A stretch of DNA of 7,527 bases from contig JAYELZ010000271.1 in assembly GCA_034717835.1 (NCBI GenBank), positions 1 through 7,527 on the forward strand, in the 5' to 3' direction. Source of the DNA: G713 sp034717835 (GTDB lineage Bacteria > Chloroflexota > Anaerolineae > B4-G1 > SLSP01). Below are positions 1 to 6,815 of this stretch, piece by piece. The notes under the pieces were generated by a model that worked only from the letters and a program-made list of their open reading frames with translations, had not been told where the DNA came from and made no database searches. Positions within the stretch are counted from its first letter, which is position 1. Each line of letters starts with the position of its first letter. Both the position numbers and the translations under genes were made by a program.

Positions 1-32
1 TCCGCTTTCGTTCTGGCCTGGCTCTTGGTCAT
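1..32 (-). CDS. 5' end of an unidentified gene, cut by the window edge
   Basis: Only the first ten codons are visible (M-T-K-S-Q-A-R-T-K-A). The start is supported by a strong Shine-Dalgarno, AGGAGG on the minus strand at 45-40, 7 nt before the ATG at 32. The visible peptide is basic and polar, with no recognisable motif, so no product can be named. It lies 148 bp downstream of metH on the same strand. No convincing terminator is seen between them, so it could be read from the metH operon or from its own promoter. A GATAAT hexamer on the minus strand (66-61) could be a -10, but no good -35 goes with it. Confidence 0.5.
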   Translation of the reverse strand, partial: MTKSQARTKA

Positions 33-180
33 TTCCTTTCCTCCTCACTGGGTTGCTGCTATTATCCCTCCTTTGCCTTAAAACTGAAACGCACCCCTTA
101 ACAACTCCGCCCGCAACTTCCTCAATATGACCTGCCGAGGACTCTCTATTCATAATTAAGCGTTAACGCATTCCTCCTTC
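33..180. other. Intergenic gap between metH and the next gene
   Basis: This 148-bp gap has no gene and no 7-8 bp array of the kind seen elsewhere in the window. It contains the 10-bp perfect palindrome GCGTTAACGC (160-169). It also has an SD-like GGAGG touching an ATG-CGT-TAA mini-frame on the minus strand (171-163) just after the metH stop; the spacing is too tight for normal initiation. I see no GC-rich hairpin followed by a T run, so no intrinsic terminator for metH can be supported. Confidence 0.5.
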
Positions 181-3100
181 TCACCGCACGGCGAAGTACC
201 GCGCAGCTGGATGCGGCACCACGAGCGCGGCGGTGCTATATTCCGGCACGAACTGGTATGCGCCGGTGAGCGCCAAGCCCAGCTTCTCCGCCGGCAGCAA
301 AGCGAAGAGGGTGCGATGGCCGCTCAATTCCGGGCAAGCTGGATAGCCCCAGGAGTAGCGTTTGCCCTGTTCCGGCGCCAGACCCAGCTCGCGGCGGATG
401 CGGGCATGGAGCCAGGCAGCGGTCGCTTCGGCGGCCTGCGCGGCCAGCCCGTGGACGTAGTAGGCTTCGTCCATCTTGTCCAGACCTTCCAAGCGGGCCA
501 AGCGCTCCGTGGCGTCATGCCCCACGGTGACGATCTGTAGCGGGACGACCGCCAGCTCACCTTCTTCAGCAACCTGGAAATAATCCGCCAAACAGAGCTG
601 CGCGCCTTTAGACTGCCGGGGGAAGTGGAACCGCGCTATTTCACGGCGCGCCGCTGGGTCATCTGGAGCATAGATGACCAGCGTGTTACCCTCAGCCTGG
701 GCGGGGAAGTAGCCGTAAGCAGCCTGCGGGCGGAGGTAGCCGGCGGCGGCCCACAGCTCCTCCAGCCGCGCCGTGAACTGCGCTTGCAGCTGCTCCCACC
801 GCGCGCCGGTCGCGCCTTTCGCGCCCCACCCCACCCGGAAAAGCGCGCGCCGGTCAAGATAAGGATAAATCTCCTCATGGGGGATCTCGCGGATGACCTG
901 CGCGCCCCAGAAAGGCGGCGCCGGCTGGGTAGCCAATGGGGGCACGGCGGAGAGCGTGGCCGGCGGGTTGGCCGCGGCCGTGGAGAGCGGACAGCTCGCG
1001 GCGCACGTAGCACAAGTCAGGGGTTCGTCTTCGCTCTGCGGCTCCACGGCGCTATGCTGCTGTTCCTCTGCCGGGGGCTGAGGCTGCCGCAAGATCACAT
1101 TCTCCAACACCTGCATCGCCTCGAAGGCGTCGCGGCAGTAGTGGACGCCGCCCTGATAAGGCGCGCCGGCTTTATCCACCGCAATACGCAACGCGAAGGC
1201 TTGGTTGGTCGCCGCGCCGCCAATCAAGACCGGGATACGCAAACCGCGCCGGCGGAGCGATTCCACCACTCGCTCCATCTGCTTGCTGGTGGCTACCAGC
1301 AGCGCGCTCAGGCCAATGGCATCCGCGCCCACCTCCACCGCCCGCTCCACAATGGTCTCCACCGGCACCTGTTTACCCAGATCGTGGACGGTGTAGCCGT
1401 TATTCGCCAAAATCGTCTTGACCAGATTCTTACCGATGTCGTGGACGTCGCCGAAGACGGTCGCCAGCACCACCACGCCCTTGCTCGTCGCATCAGTATG
1501 CGCGAAGCGCGGTTCCAGGTAACTTACCGCCAGCTTCATGGTACGGGCAGAACCGAGCACGAAAGGAAGAATGAGTTCGCCCCGTCCAAAGCGAGCGCCC
1601 ACTTCCTGCATCGCGGGGAGTAGTACTGCGTTGAGCACGGCGAGCGGCGGCATTTGCTGCAAACAACTCTCCAACAGCGTCTCCAGCCCCTCGCGCCGCC
1701 GGTGCAGCACGGCTTGATAGAGCGCCTGCTCCGGGGGCAGCGACGTCTCCTCCGGAACTTCCGGCGCCGTCTCCACCTCCGCGAAGTGCGTGATATAACG
1801 GGTCAGAGCCTCCGCGTCGCGGTTGAAGATCAGGTCACCGGCTAACTTGCGCTCTACCGGTGAGATATCGGCGTAGGGCGTGATCTGCGCCGGGTTGACG
1901 ATCGCCAGATCCAGCCCCGCCTCGACGGCGCGGTAGAGGAAGACGCTGTTGAGCACGCGCCGCGCGGGAGGTTTAAGTCCGTAGGAGACGTTACTGACGC
2001 CCAAGTTGGTGAGCGTGCCCGGTAATTCCGCTTTGGTGCGGCGCAGCGCGTCCAACGTCGCCACCGCCGCGCCCGCGCTCTCCTGGTCGCCGGTCGCCAA
2101 CGTCAACGTCAGCAGATCAAAGATCAAGGCATGCGGCGGCAGCCCGATCTCCTCCACGGCCAGCCGGTAGAGTCGCTTGGCGATGGAGAGCTTGCGTTCC
2201 GTCGTCTGTGCCAGACCCTGCTCATCAATAGTCAGTGCTATAAGCGCGGCGCCAAAGTCGCGGGCCAGGATGAGCACCGCGCGCGCGTGCTCCTCGCCCT
2301 GCTCCAGATTGACGGAGTTGATGATCACCCGGCCGGGATAATGCTCCAGAGCCACACGCAGCACCTCAATCTCCGTGGTGTCAATCATCAACGGCGCGGG
2401 CGTATGCAAGGCAAGCAGCTTGACCAGCTGCTCCATACTCTCCGCTTCGTCATCCCTCTCGGTGAGCGCGAGGCATACATCTAAGACGTGCGCCCCGTAG
2501 CCGACCTGGTGCTCGGCCAATGCTAACAGCGCATCGTACTCCCGGTTCAAGACCAGCCGCCTGGCGCGACGGGAACCCTGCGTGTTGATTCGCTCGCCCA
2601 CAATCAACGGGCGCGGCTCCTGGTGCAACGCCACCGCCTGCATATTGCTGGCGACTAGTGGTAGCGGCGAGAAAGCGAATGAGCGAGAAAGCGAGAAAGC
2701 GGGCGAGCGAGAAAGCGAGTGTGCGAGTGTGCGTATATGCTCCGGCCCGGTGCCGCAGCAGCCGCCAATGATGCGCACCCCCCACTCCGCGAACTCGGTC
2801 ATTGTCGCCGCAAATGGTTCCGGTTGCAGCCGGTAGACGGCGCGACCATCAACGTTCTCCGGCATCCCCGCGTTGGGCAGCACGGAAACCGGGCGATTGG
2901 TCACTTCCAAGAGCCGCCGCACCGACTCGCGCATCTCCTCCGGCCCGGTAGAGCAGTTCATCCCGATGATATCGACCGGCAAGGCGGCCAGCGTCACGAC
3001 CACCGCCTCGACGTCCGGCCCGGTGAGCAGATGGCCGCTCGCGTCCAACGTCATCTGCGCCTGGATGGGAACCCGCACCTCCAACGCCTCGAACGTCCGC

Positions 3101-3669
3101 CAGATGCCGTGGATGGCCGCCTTGATCTCCAACAGATCCTGCTGCGTCTCCAAGAGCAAGACGTCCACGCCGCCCTGGAGCAAGCCCCGCGCCTGCTCAG
3201 CGTAAACCGCGGCCAGCTCGTCGAAGGTCACGCCGGAGAGCTCCGGGTCATCCAGGGAGGGCAACTTACCCGTCGGCCCCATTGAACCGGCGACAAAGCG
3301 CGGCGCGCCCATCTCCGCCGCGTAACGGTCAGCTACCCGGCGCGCCAGCTCCGCCGCCCGGCGATTGAGCTCCACCGTGCGTGCGGCCAGCCCGAACTCC
3401 ACCAACGTGATGCGGTTAGCGCGGAAGGAGTTGGTCTCAATCACCTCCGCGCCGGCCGCCAGATAGGCCGCGTGGGCCGCCGCCACCACCTCCGGGCGGT
3501 GCAAGAGCAACATCTCCATCAAGCCCTCGGTGCGCACCCCGCCGAAATCCGTGGCCTGCAAATCATACTTCGCCAACTCCGTCCCCGTCGCGCCGTCGTA
3601 CAACACCACGTGATCTTCCACCGCGTCCAAATAACGCCGGTTAGTAAATGATATCTTCAAAGGATTCAT
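181..3669 (-). CDS. metH: Cobalamin-dependent methionine synthase
   Basis: The product, 1162 aa and cytosolic, transfers the methyl group of 5-methyl-THF through cobalamin to homocysteine. The module order is that of classical MetH. The homocysteine domain (about 15-315) carries zinc ligands C239 and C304-C305 (GMNCS, GGCCGTGP). A pterin/methyl-THF domain (about 354-620, GERINTQG) follows, then the helical cap (about 640-722). The B12 domain (about 729-862) has DVHDIG at 741-746, with H743 as the cobalt ligand. The reactivation domain (about 925-1162) has the AdoMet-binding R1104-x3-G-Y-PACP motif. The length is slightly below the E. coli enzyme (about 1227 aa), mostly through a shorter reactivation domain. 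The start ATG has AAGGAG (3680-3675) 5 nt upstream. Two oddities are a linker at about 313-334 encoded by an 8-bp tandem array and a Cys cluster (C886, C889, C893) between the B12 and reactivation domains. It is the last recognised gene of the metV-metF-metH operon. Confidence 0.97.
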   Translation of the reverse strand: MNPLKISFTNRRYLDAVEDHVVLYDGATGTELAKYDLQATDFGGVRTEGLMEMLLLHRPEVVAAAHAAYLAAGAEVIETNSFRANRITLVEFGLAARTVELNRRAAELARRVADRYAAEMGAPRFVAGSMGPTGKLPSLDDPELSGVTFDELAAVYAEQARGLLQGGVDVLLLETQQDLLEIKAAIHGIWRTFEALEVRVPIQAQMTLDASGHLLTGPDVEAVVVTLAALPVDIIGMNCSTGPEEMRESVRRLLEVTNRPVSVLPNAGMPENVDGRAVYRLQPEPFAATMTEFAEWGVRIIGGCCGTGPEHIRTLAHSLSRSPAFSLSRSFAFSPLPLVASNMQAVALHQEPRPLIVGERINTQGSRRARRLVLNREYDALLALAEHQVGYGAHVLDVCLALTERDDEAESMEQLVKLLALHTPAPLMIDTTEIEVLRVALEHYPGRVIINSVNLEQGEEHARAVLILARDFGAALIALTIDEQGLAQTTERKLSIAKRLYRLAVEEIGLPPHALIFDLLTLTLATGDQESAGAAVATLDALRRTKAELPGTLTNLGVSNVSYGLKPPARRVLNSVFLYRAVEAGLDLAIVNPAQITPYADISPVERKLAGDLIFNRDAEALTRYITHFAEVETAPEVPEETSLPPEQALYQAVLHRRREGLETLLESCLQQMPPLAVLNAVLLPAMQEVGARFGRGELILPFVLGSARTMKLAVSYLEPRFAHTDATSKGVVVLATVFGDVHDIGKNLVKTILANNGYTVHDLGKQVPVETIVERAVEVGADAIGLSALLVATSKQMERVVESLRRRGLRIPVLIGGAATNQAFALRIAVDKAGAPYQGGVHYCRDAFEAMQVLENVILRQPQPPAEEQQHSAVEPQSEDEPLTCATCAASCPLSTAAANPPATLSAVPPLATQPAPPFWGAQVIREIPHEEIYPYLDRRALFRVGWGAKGATGARWEQLQAQFTARLEELWAAAGYLRPQAAYGYFPAQAEGNTLVIYAPDDPAARREIARFHFPRQSKGAQLCLADYFQVAEEGELAVVPLQIVTVGHDATERLARLEGLDKMDEAYYVHGLAAQAAEATAAWLHARIRRELGLAPEQGKRYSWGYPACPELSGHRTLFALLPAEKLGLALTGAYQFVPEYSTAALVVPHPAARYFAVR
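2670..2733 (-). repeat. Eight-unit 8-bp tandem array inside the metH frame
   Basis: There are exactly eight 8-bp units (64 bp). In the sense of metH, four units are CGCTTTCT, two are CGCACACT, and one each are CGCTCGCC and CGCTCATT; every unit begins with CGC. The array encodes about residues 313-334, the Ser/Arg/Phe/Ala-rich linker that joins the homocysteine domain to the folate domain. Because 8 is not a multiple of 3, a perfect array cycles through all reading frames and repeats an octapeptide, and CGCTTTCT has no stop in any sense frame. The 64-bp length is not a multiple of 3, so insertion of this array alone would have needed a compensating change. Confidence 0.93.
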
Positions 3670-3680
3670 CTTAGCTCCTT

Positions 3681-3744
3681 GGTTTAGTCTATTAGTCAGG
3701 TAGTCAGATAGTCAAGTAGTCAGGTAGTCAGGTAGTCGATTGGT
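3681..3744 (-). repeat. Eight-unit 8-bp array in the metH leader (metF-metH gap)
   Basis: Eight consecutive 8-bp units fill most of the 113-nt gap between metF and metH. In the sense of metH the first unit is ACCAATCG; then come ACTACCTG (three copies), ACTACTTG, ACTATCTG, ACTAATAG and ACTAAACC, the last ending directly against the AAGGAG Shine-Dalgarno. The consensus is ACTANNNG. The sense strand contains TGA and TAA triplets, so it is not coding. The remaining part of the gap (3745-3782) shows no clear repeat or hairpin. Confidence 0.93.
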
Positions 3745-3782
3745 CAGAGAGCGACGCCACGAACTACTGAACCGCTGAGACG

Positions 3783-4751
3783 CTATACCGCGGGGACGCC
3801 AATCGCTAATGACGGGCGCGGCGACAAACCCAACCGCGCGACGATCTGCGGTACAGCCGCGGGCCAACCCACGGCCATGATGTGCAAGCCGCGCACGCCC
3901 TCAATCTTGCTCACCTCTTGGGAAATCTCGCAGCACAAATCCAGCCCAGCTCGCGCCTGATCCTCTTTAGAGAGCCGCTCCAACCGCGTGATGATGGCCT
4001 CCGGTACGGTCAAGCCCGCCACCTGATCCCGCATAAACGTTGCCGCCCGCAGCGAGCGGATCGGGCCGACGCCGGCCATAATCGCTACCTGCTCATGTAA
4101 GCCCAAATCCACCACGCGGGCCATATACTCCCGGAAACGCGGCAGATCATAGATCAACTGTGTCTGGATGAATTGCGCGCCGGCCACGATCTTCTTCGCC
4201 AACCGCAAGGGCCGGAAATCGTAGGGTGGCGCGAAGGGATTAGCCACCGCCCCGATGAAAAAATCCGGCGCGCGCCGGGGTATCTTCCGTCCGCTGGCGA
4301 AGAGTTGCTGATCACGCATGGTCTGGATGAGCTGCAAAAGCGTGATGGAATCCAAGTCGTAGACCGGTCGCGCGCCGGGATGATCGCCGGCAGAGACGTG
4401 ATCGCCGGTCAAGGCGAGCACGTTACGGATGCCGAACGCCGCTGCGCCCAGCAGATCGGATTGAATCGCCAGCCGGTTGCGGTCCCGGCAGGTGACTTGC
4501 AAGACCGGTTCCAGTCCCGCCTGCTGCAACATCACGCAGACGGCCAGACTAGAAGTGTGTACACGCGCCGATTGATTGTCGGTCACGTTATAGACATCGG
4601 CGCAACCACGCAACGTCTCGATTTGCCGCTGCACCGCCCCTGGATTGGGGCCGATCGGCGGGTTAACTTCAACAGCCACCGCGAACTCGCCCGCCGCCAA
4701 CACGCGCGCCAACCGGCTCTGCTGCCCTTGTGTATTCAATATCTCGTTCAC
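3783..4751 (-). CDS. metF: 5,10-methylenetetrahydrofolate reductase, catalytic subunit
   Basis: This 322-aa protein is an FAD/FMN-type TIM-barrel methylene-THF reductase. It reduces 5,10-methylene-THF to the 5-methyl-THF used by MetH. Visible family signatures are the N-terminal AVEVNPP (E28, matching the catalytic Glu), ADVYNVTDN (51-59), LALTGDH (112-118, D117) and FIQTQLIYD (194-202, Q198), followed by MAGVGPIRS. The residue equivalences to the E. coli enzyme are mine, by motif. The start codon is GTG at 4751 and overlaps the TGA of metV by 4 nt (GTGA), a strong sign of translational coupling. The stop is TAG. The frame has no ATG near the front that would be a better start. Its partner MetV and target enzyme MetH flank it in one transcript. 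The electron donor cannot be read from this sequence. Confidence 0.95.
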   Translation of the reverse strand: MNEILNTQGQQSRLARVLAAGEFAVAVEVNPPIGPNPGAVQRQIETLRGCADVYNVTDNQSARVHTSSLAVCVMLQQAGLEPVLQVTCRDRNRLAIQSDLLGAAAFGIRNVLALTGDHVSAGDHPGARPVYDLDSITLLQLIQTMRDQQLFASGRKIPRRAPDFFIGAVANPFAPPYDFRPLRLAKKIVAGAQFIQTQLIYDLPRFREYMARVVDLGLHEQVAIMAGVGPIRSLRAATFMRDQVAGLTVPEAIITRLERLSKEDQARAGLDLCCEISQEVSKIEGVRGLHIMAVGWPAAVPQIVARLGLSPRPSLAIGVPAV

Positions 4752-5239
4752 GCCAGCACCTCGTCAGCATAACGCGGCTCAGTTTCCGCGCCCAGGTAAA
4801 CCTGATCGCGTCCCGTGGCATGTGTCACCCACGAGGCCATCCCCTCCAGTTGCCAATCCACCGGCGGATTGATGCGAAACTGCTCGCGCTGGTAAGGGGT
4901 CTTCTCAAGACGCCGGAGCGCCAAGACCCAGACACAATCGCGGTCCGGATAGACCTCACATTTGCCATTGACGCGCACGCCGCCACAAGGCCCGTTCCGC
5001 AACTGCTTGGGACACGTCATGGGACAGGTCATGCCCGTATAATGCAACACACATTGCCCGCAAGAACGACAGTCGAAGAGCCACTGCTTGAACGGCGTCT
5101 CCAACTTGTAGACCCAGCGCGAAGCCCGCTCTAGCCCCACGCGCTCAAACCACGGCCCCAGGCGATCCACCAGCCAAGACATTGCCTGCCAAGCTCTCAC
5201 CAGCAACCGGGGATGATCTTTCAAATAAGTTCGTAACAT
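4748..5239 (-). CDS. metV: MetV-like partner of methylene-THF reductase (MTHFR C-terminal-domain family)
   Basis: This 163-aa protein belongs to the Cys-rich family called methylenetetrahydrofolate reductase C-terminal domain, or MetV in acetogens, where it works in a complex with MetF and binds metal and/or Fe-S. Eight cysteines follow a basic helical N-terminus: C57-x2-C60-x2-C63, C72-x3-C76, C85, C94 and C102, with a family-typical RNGPCGG and NGKCEVYPDRDCVW. The frame can be opened further to a GTG at 5260. I chose the ATG at 5239 because a strong AAGGAGG (5251-5245) lies 5 nt upstream of it and would fall inside the longer version. It is the first gene of the operon, directly after a promoter. 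The cofactor, and whether the pair uses ferredoxin, NADH or another donor, are not visible. Confidence 0.9.
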   Translation of the reverse strand: MLRTYLKDHPRLLVRAWQAMSWLVDRLGPWFERVGLERASRWVYKLETPFKQWLFDCRSCGQCVLHYTGMTCPMTCPKQLRNGPCGGVRVNGKCEVYPDRDCVWVLALRRLEKTPYQREQFRINPPVDWQLEGMASWVTHATGRDQVYLGAETEPRYADEVLA

Positions 5240-5244
5240 CAGAC

Positions 5245-5251
5245 CCTCCTT
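5245..5251 (-). promoter_or_regulatory. Shine-Dalgarno that fixes the metV start
   Basis: AAGGAGG on the minus strand is 5 nt before the ATG at 5239. It argues against the upstream in-frame GTG at 5260, which would add only seven residues and would place this site inside the coding region. Confidence 0.75.
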
Positions 5252-5278
5252 ACTAAACACCTTAATCTAAAACACTAC

Positions 5279-5307
5279 ACTATACCGCACCTCTGCTGAT
5301 TTGTCAT
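5279..5307 (-). promoter_or_regulatory. Sigma70-like promoter of the metV-metF-metH operon
   Basis: On the minus strand, ATGACA (5307-5302; 5 of 6 to TTGACA) and TATAGT (5284-5279; 5 of 6 to TATAAT) are separated by 17 nt. Transcription would start near 5272, giving a leader of about 33 nt before metV. That is too short for a cobalamin or SAM riboswitch, so control of this operon, if any, is probably by a protein at the promoter. The start point is inferred. Confidence 0.55.
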
Positions 5308-5332
5308 CTGGTCAGCCAGGTAAAATAGCTGG
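5308..5332. promoter_or_regulatory. Overlapping CTGG/CCAG dyads between the two divergent -35 boxes
   Basis: CTGG (5308-5311), CCAG (5316-5319) and CTGG (5329-5332) form two overlapping inverted repeats with spacings of 4 and 9 nt. They fill the space between the metV -35 (5302-5307) and the possible ugd -35 (5330-5335). The position suits an operator acting on both promoters. The half-sites are only 4 bp, so chance is a real alternative. Confidence 0.22.
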
Positions 5333-5357
5333 AAAAGCGAGGCAACTATGGTATCAT
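5330..5357 (+). promoter_or_regulatory. Possible promoter of ugd
   Basis: TGGAAA (5330-5335; 4 of 6 to TTGACA) and TATCAT (5352-5357; 5 of 6 to TATAAT) are separated by 16 nt. The predicted start of transcription falls a few bases into the 7-bp repeat array that begins at 5360, so almost the whole leader would be repeat. The -35 is weak and the call is tentative. Confidence 0.35.
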
Positions 5358-5359
5358 CA

Positions 5360-5422
5360 AGCAAACAGCAAACAGCAAACAGCAAACAGCAAATGGCTAA
5401 CAGCTAATCGCTAACAACTAAC
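5360..5422 (+). repeat. Nine-unit 7-bp array in the ugd leader
   Basis: Nine consecutive 7-bp units cover 63 bp. The first four are perfect AGCAAAC, the fifth is AGCAAAT, and the rest drift through GGCTAAC, AGCTAAT and CGCTAAC to AACTAAC. One base separates the last unit from the ugd Shine-Dalgarno AAGGAG (5424-5429). The sense strand is rich in A and C and has about one G per unit. The array is perfect far from the gene and degenerates towards it. Near the SD it converges on the same ACTAAC/CCAAGGAG context found before metH. Confidence 0.93.
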
Positions 5423-5436
5423 CAAGGAGTTTGTAG

Positions 5437-6759
5437 ATGAAAAATATTACTGTTATCGGCGTGGGCTACGTGGGATTAGTAAGCGGGGCCTGTTTCGCCG
5501 ATTTGGGCAATAACATTACTTGTCTAGATATTGACAAGGAGCGTATTGCTAATCTCAAAGAGGGCATCATGCCCATCTTCGAAATGGGGTTAGAGGAGCT
5601 GGTAGAGCGCAACGTAACTGCCGGGCGTCTCGCCTTCACCACCTCCTACAAGGAAGCTCTCCGGGACGCCGATTTCGTCTTCATCGCCGTGGGCACGCCT
5701 TCTGATGTGGACGGGGCCGCCGATCTGCGCTACGTGCGCATGGCCGCCGAATCCATCGCCGACGTGATGGATCATCCCCTGATCGTCGTCAACAAATCCA
5801 CCGTGCCGGTAGGGACCGGCGACTGGGTCGCCGAGATTATCCGCCGGCGCCGCCCTGACGCACCAAAATTCTCCGTCGTCTCCTGCCCCGAGTTCTTGCG
5901 CGAAGGGTCCGCTCTCAGCGATTTCATGCACCCGGACCGCACGGTATTGGGTTCCACAGACAGAGAAGCCGCCGAGAAAGTTGCCCAGCTGCATCTTCCC
6001 CTGCGCAGCACCATTATGATCACCGATCTGCGCACCGCCGAGATGATCAAGTACGCTTCCAACGCTTTCTTAGCCACTAAAATATCTTTTATCAACGAGA
6101 TTTCCAACGTCTGCGAAGCACTAGGGGCGGATGTGAAAGAGGTCTCCAACGGGATGGGCTTAGATAAACGTATCGGGCCGCATTTCCTAAACGCGGGGTT
6201 AGGCTGGGGCGGCTCCTGTTTCCCCAAAGACGTAAAAGCGCTGGCTTACATGGCCGAGACGGAAGGGCGACACCCGCATCTGCTGCACGCCGTGATGGAT
6301 ATCAACAAAGATCAACGCCACGCGCCCGTGCGCAAAGCCCAGGAACTCTTGCACGGCGAGCTGGACGGCAAGACGATTGGGCTACTGGGATTAGCCTTCA
6401 AGCCCAACACCGATGACATGCGCGACGCCCCTTCCATTGACATCGCCCGGCACTTGCTCCGTGAAGGAGCGCGCGTGCAGGCTTACGATCCGGCCGCCAT
6501 GGAAAACGCCCGCCAGGTACTCCCCGAAGTCACCATGTTGCAGAGTGCTTACGAAGTCGCCGCGGGCGCCGATGTGCTCCTCCTGATCACAGAGTGGAAT
6601 GAGTTCCAGAACCTGGATCTGGTCAGAGTCAGGGGATTGATGAATCAGCCACTCTTGGTGGATGGACGCAACATCTACGATCCCACCGAAGTCCGCGAGC
6701 TGGGCTTCAAATATCGCGGTATCGGGCGCGGTTACAATGGCGCCGGCGTTGGGGAGTAA
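5437..6759 (+). CDS. ugd: UDP-glucose 6-dehydrogenase
   Basis: This 440-aa NAD-dependent enzyme oxidises UDP-glucose in two steps to UDP-glucuronate, a precursor for exopolysaccharide, lipid or cell-surface glycans. The N-terminal Rossmann fold opens with VIGVGYVGL (6-14), with D31 for the adenosine ribose. Other visible signatures are FIAVGTPSD (82-90), NKSTVPVGTG (119-128), EFLREGSA (152-159), EMIKYASNAF (K205, 202-211), the catalytic Cys in GGSCFPKD (C261, 258-265) and AFKPNTDDMRDAPS (320-333). Length and residues are complete, so it should be active. The closest alternative in the family, UDP-ManNAc or GDP-mannose dehydrogenase, is less likely by motif spacing. AAGGAG (5424-5429) lies 7 nt before the ATG. 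No glycan gene adjoins it, and it is divergent from metV. The toxin-antitoxin module begins 56 nt downstream with no terminator seen between. Confidence 0.95.
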   Translation: MKNITVIGVGYVGLVSGACFADLGNNITCLDIDKERIANLKEGIMPIFEMGLEELVERNVTAGRLAFTTSYKEALRDADFVFIAVGTPSDVDGAADLRYVRMAAESIADVMDHPLIVVNKSTVPVGTGDWVAEIIRRRRPDAPKFSVVSCPEFLREGSALSDFMHPDRTVLGSTDREAAEKVAQLHLPLRSTIMITDLRTAEMIKYASNAFLATKISFINEISNVCEALGADVKEVSNGMGLDKRIGPHFLNAGLGWGGSCFPKDVKALAYMAETEGRHPHLLHAVMDINKDQRHAPVRKAQELLHGELDGKTIGLLGLAFKPNTDDMRDAPSIDIARHLLREGARVQAYDPAAMENARQVLPEVTMLQSAYEVAAGADVLLLITEWNEFQNLDLVRVRGLMNQPLLVDGRNIYDPTEVRELGFKYRGIGRGYNGAGVGE

Positions 6760-6815
6760 GGGCAAGTAGCAAAGCAGCTAGTATCACGAGAAACAAAAAA
6801 AGGGAGGAGATCACC

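Noticed and set aside
163..180. Mini-frame ATG-CGT-TAA with an adjacent GGAGG after the metH stop, overlapping the palindrome GCGTTAACGC
   Set aside because: The SD-to-ATG spacing is about one base, too tight for initiation, and a two-codon frame with a 10-bp palindrome can occur by chance.
625..1623. A 332-codon plus-strand open frame opposite metH
   Set aside because: It lies wholly antisense to well-supported MetH domains, its translation is Arg/His-rich with no family resemblance, and GC-rich codons on the opposite strand easily leave such a frame open.
2450..2785. A second minus-strand frame over the metH linker repeat with an octapeptide-like pattern
   Set aside because: It is a frame-shifted reading of the same 8-bp array. 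The metH frame is continuous through the array, and both flanking domains are in that frame.
5240..5260. Upstream GTG at 5260 as the metV start
   Set aside because: It has no SD in front of it and would place the strong AAGGAGG, which suits the ATG at 5239, inside the coding region.
5240..5278. A cobalamin or SAM riboswitch upstream of the methionine operon
   Set aside because: The predicted leader is only about 33 nt, and no conserved riboswitch core or terminator hairpin is visible.
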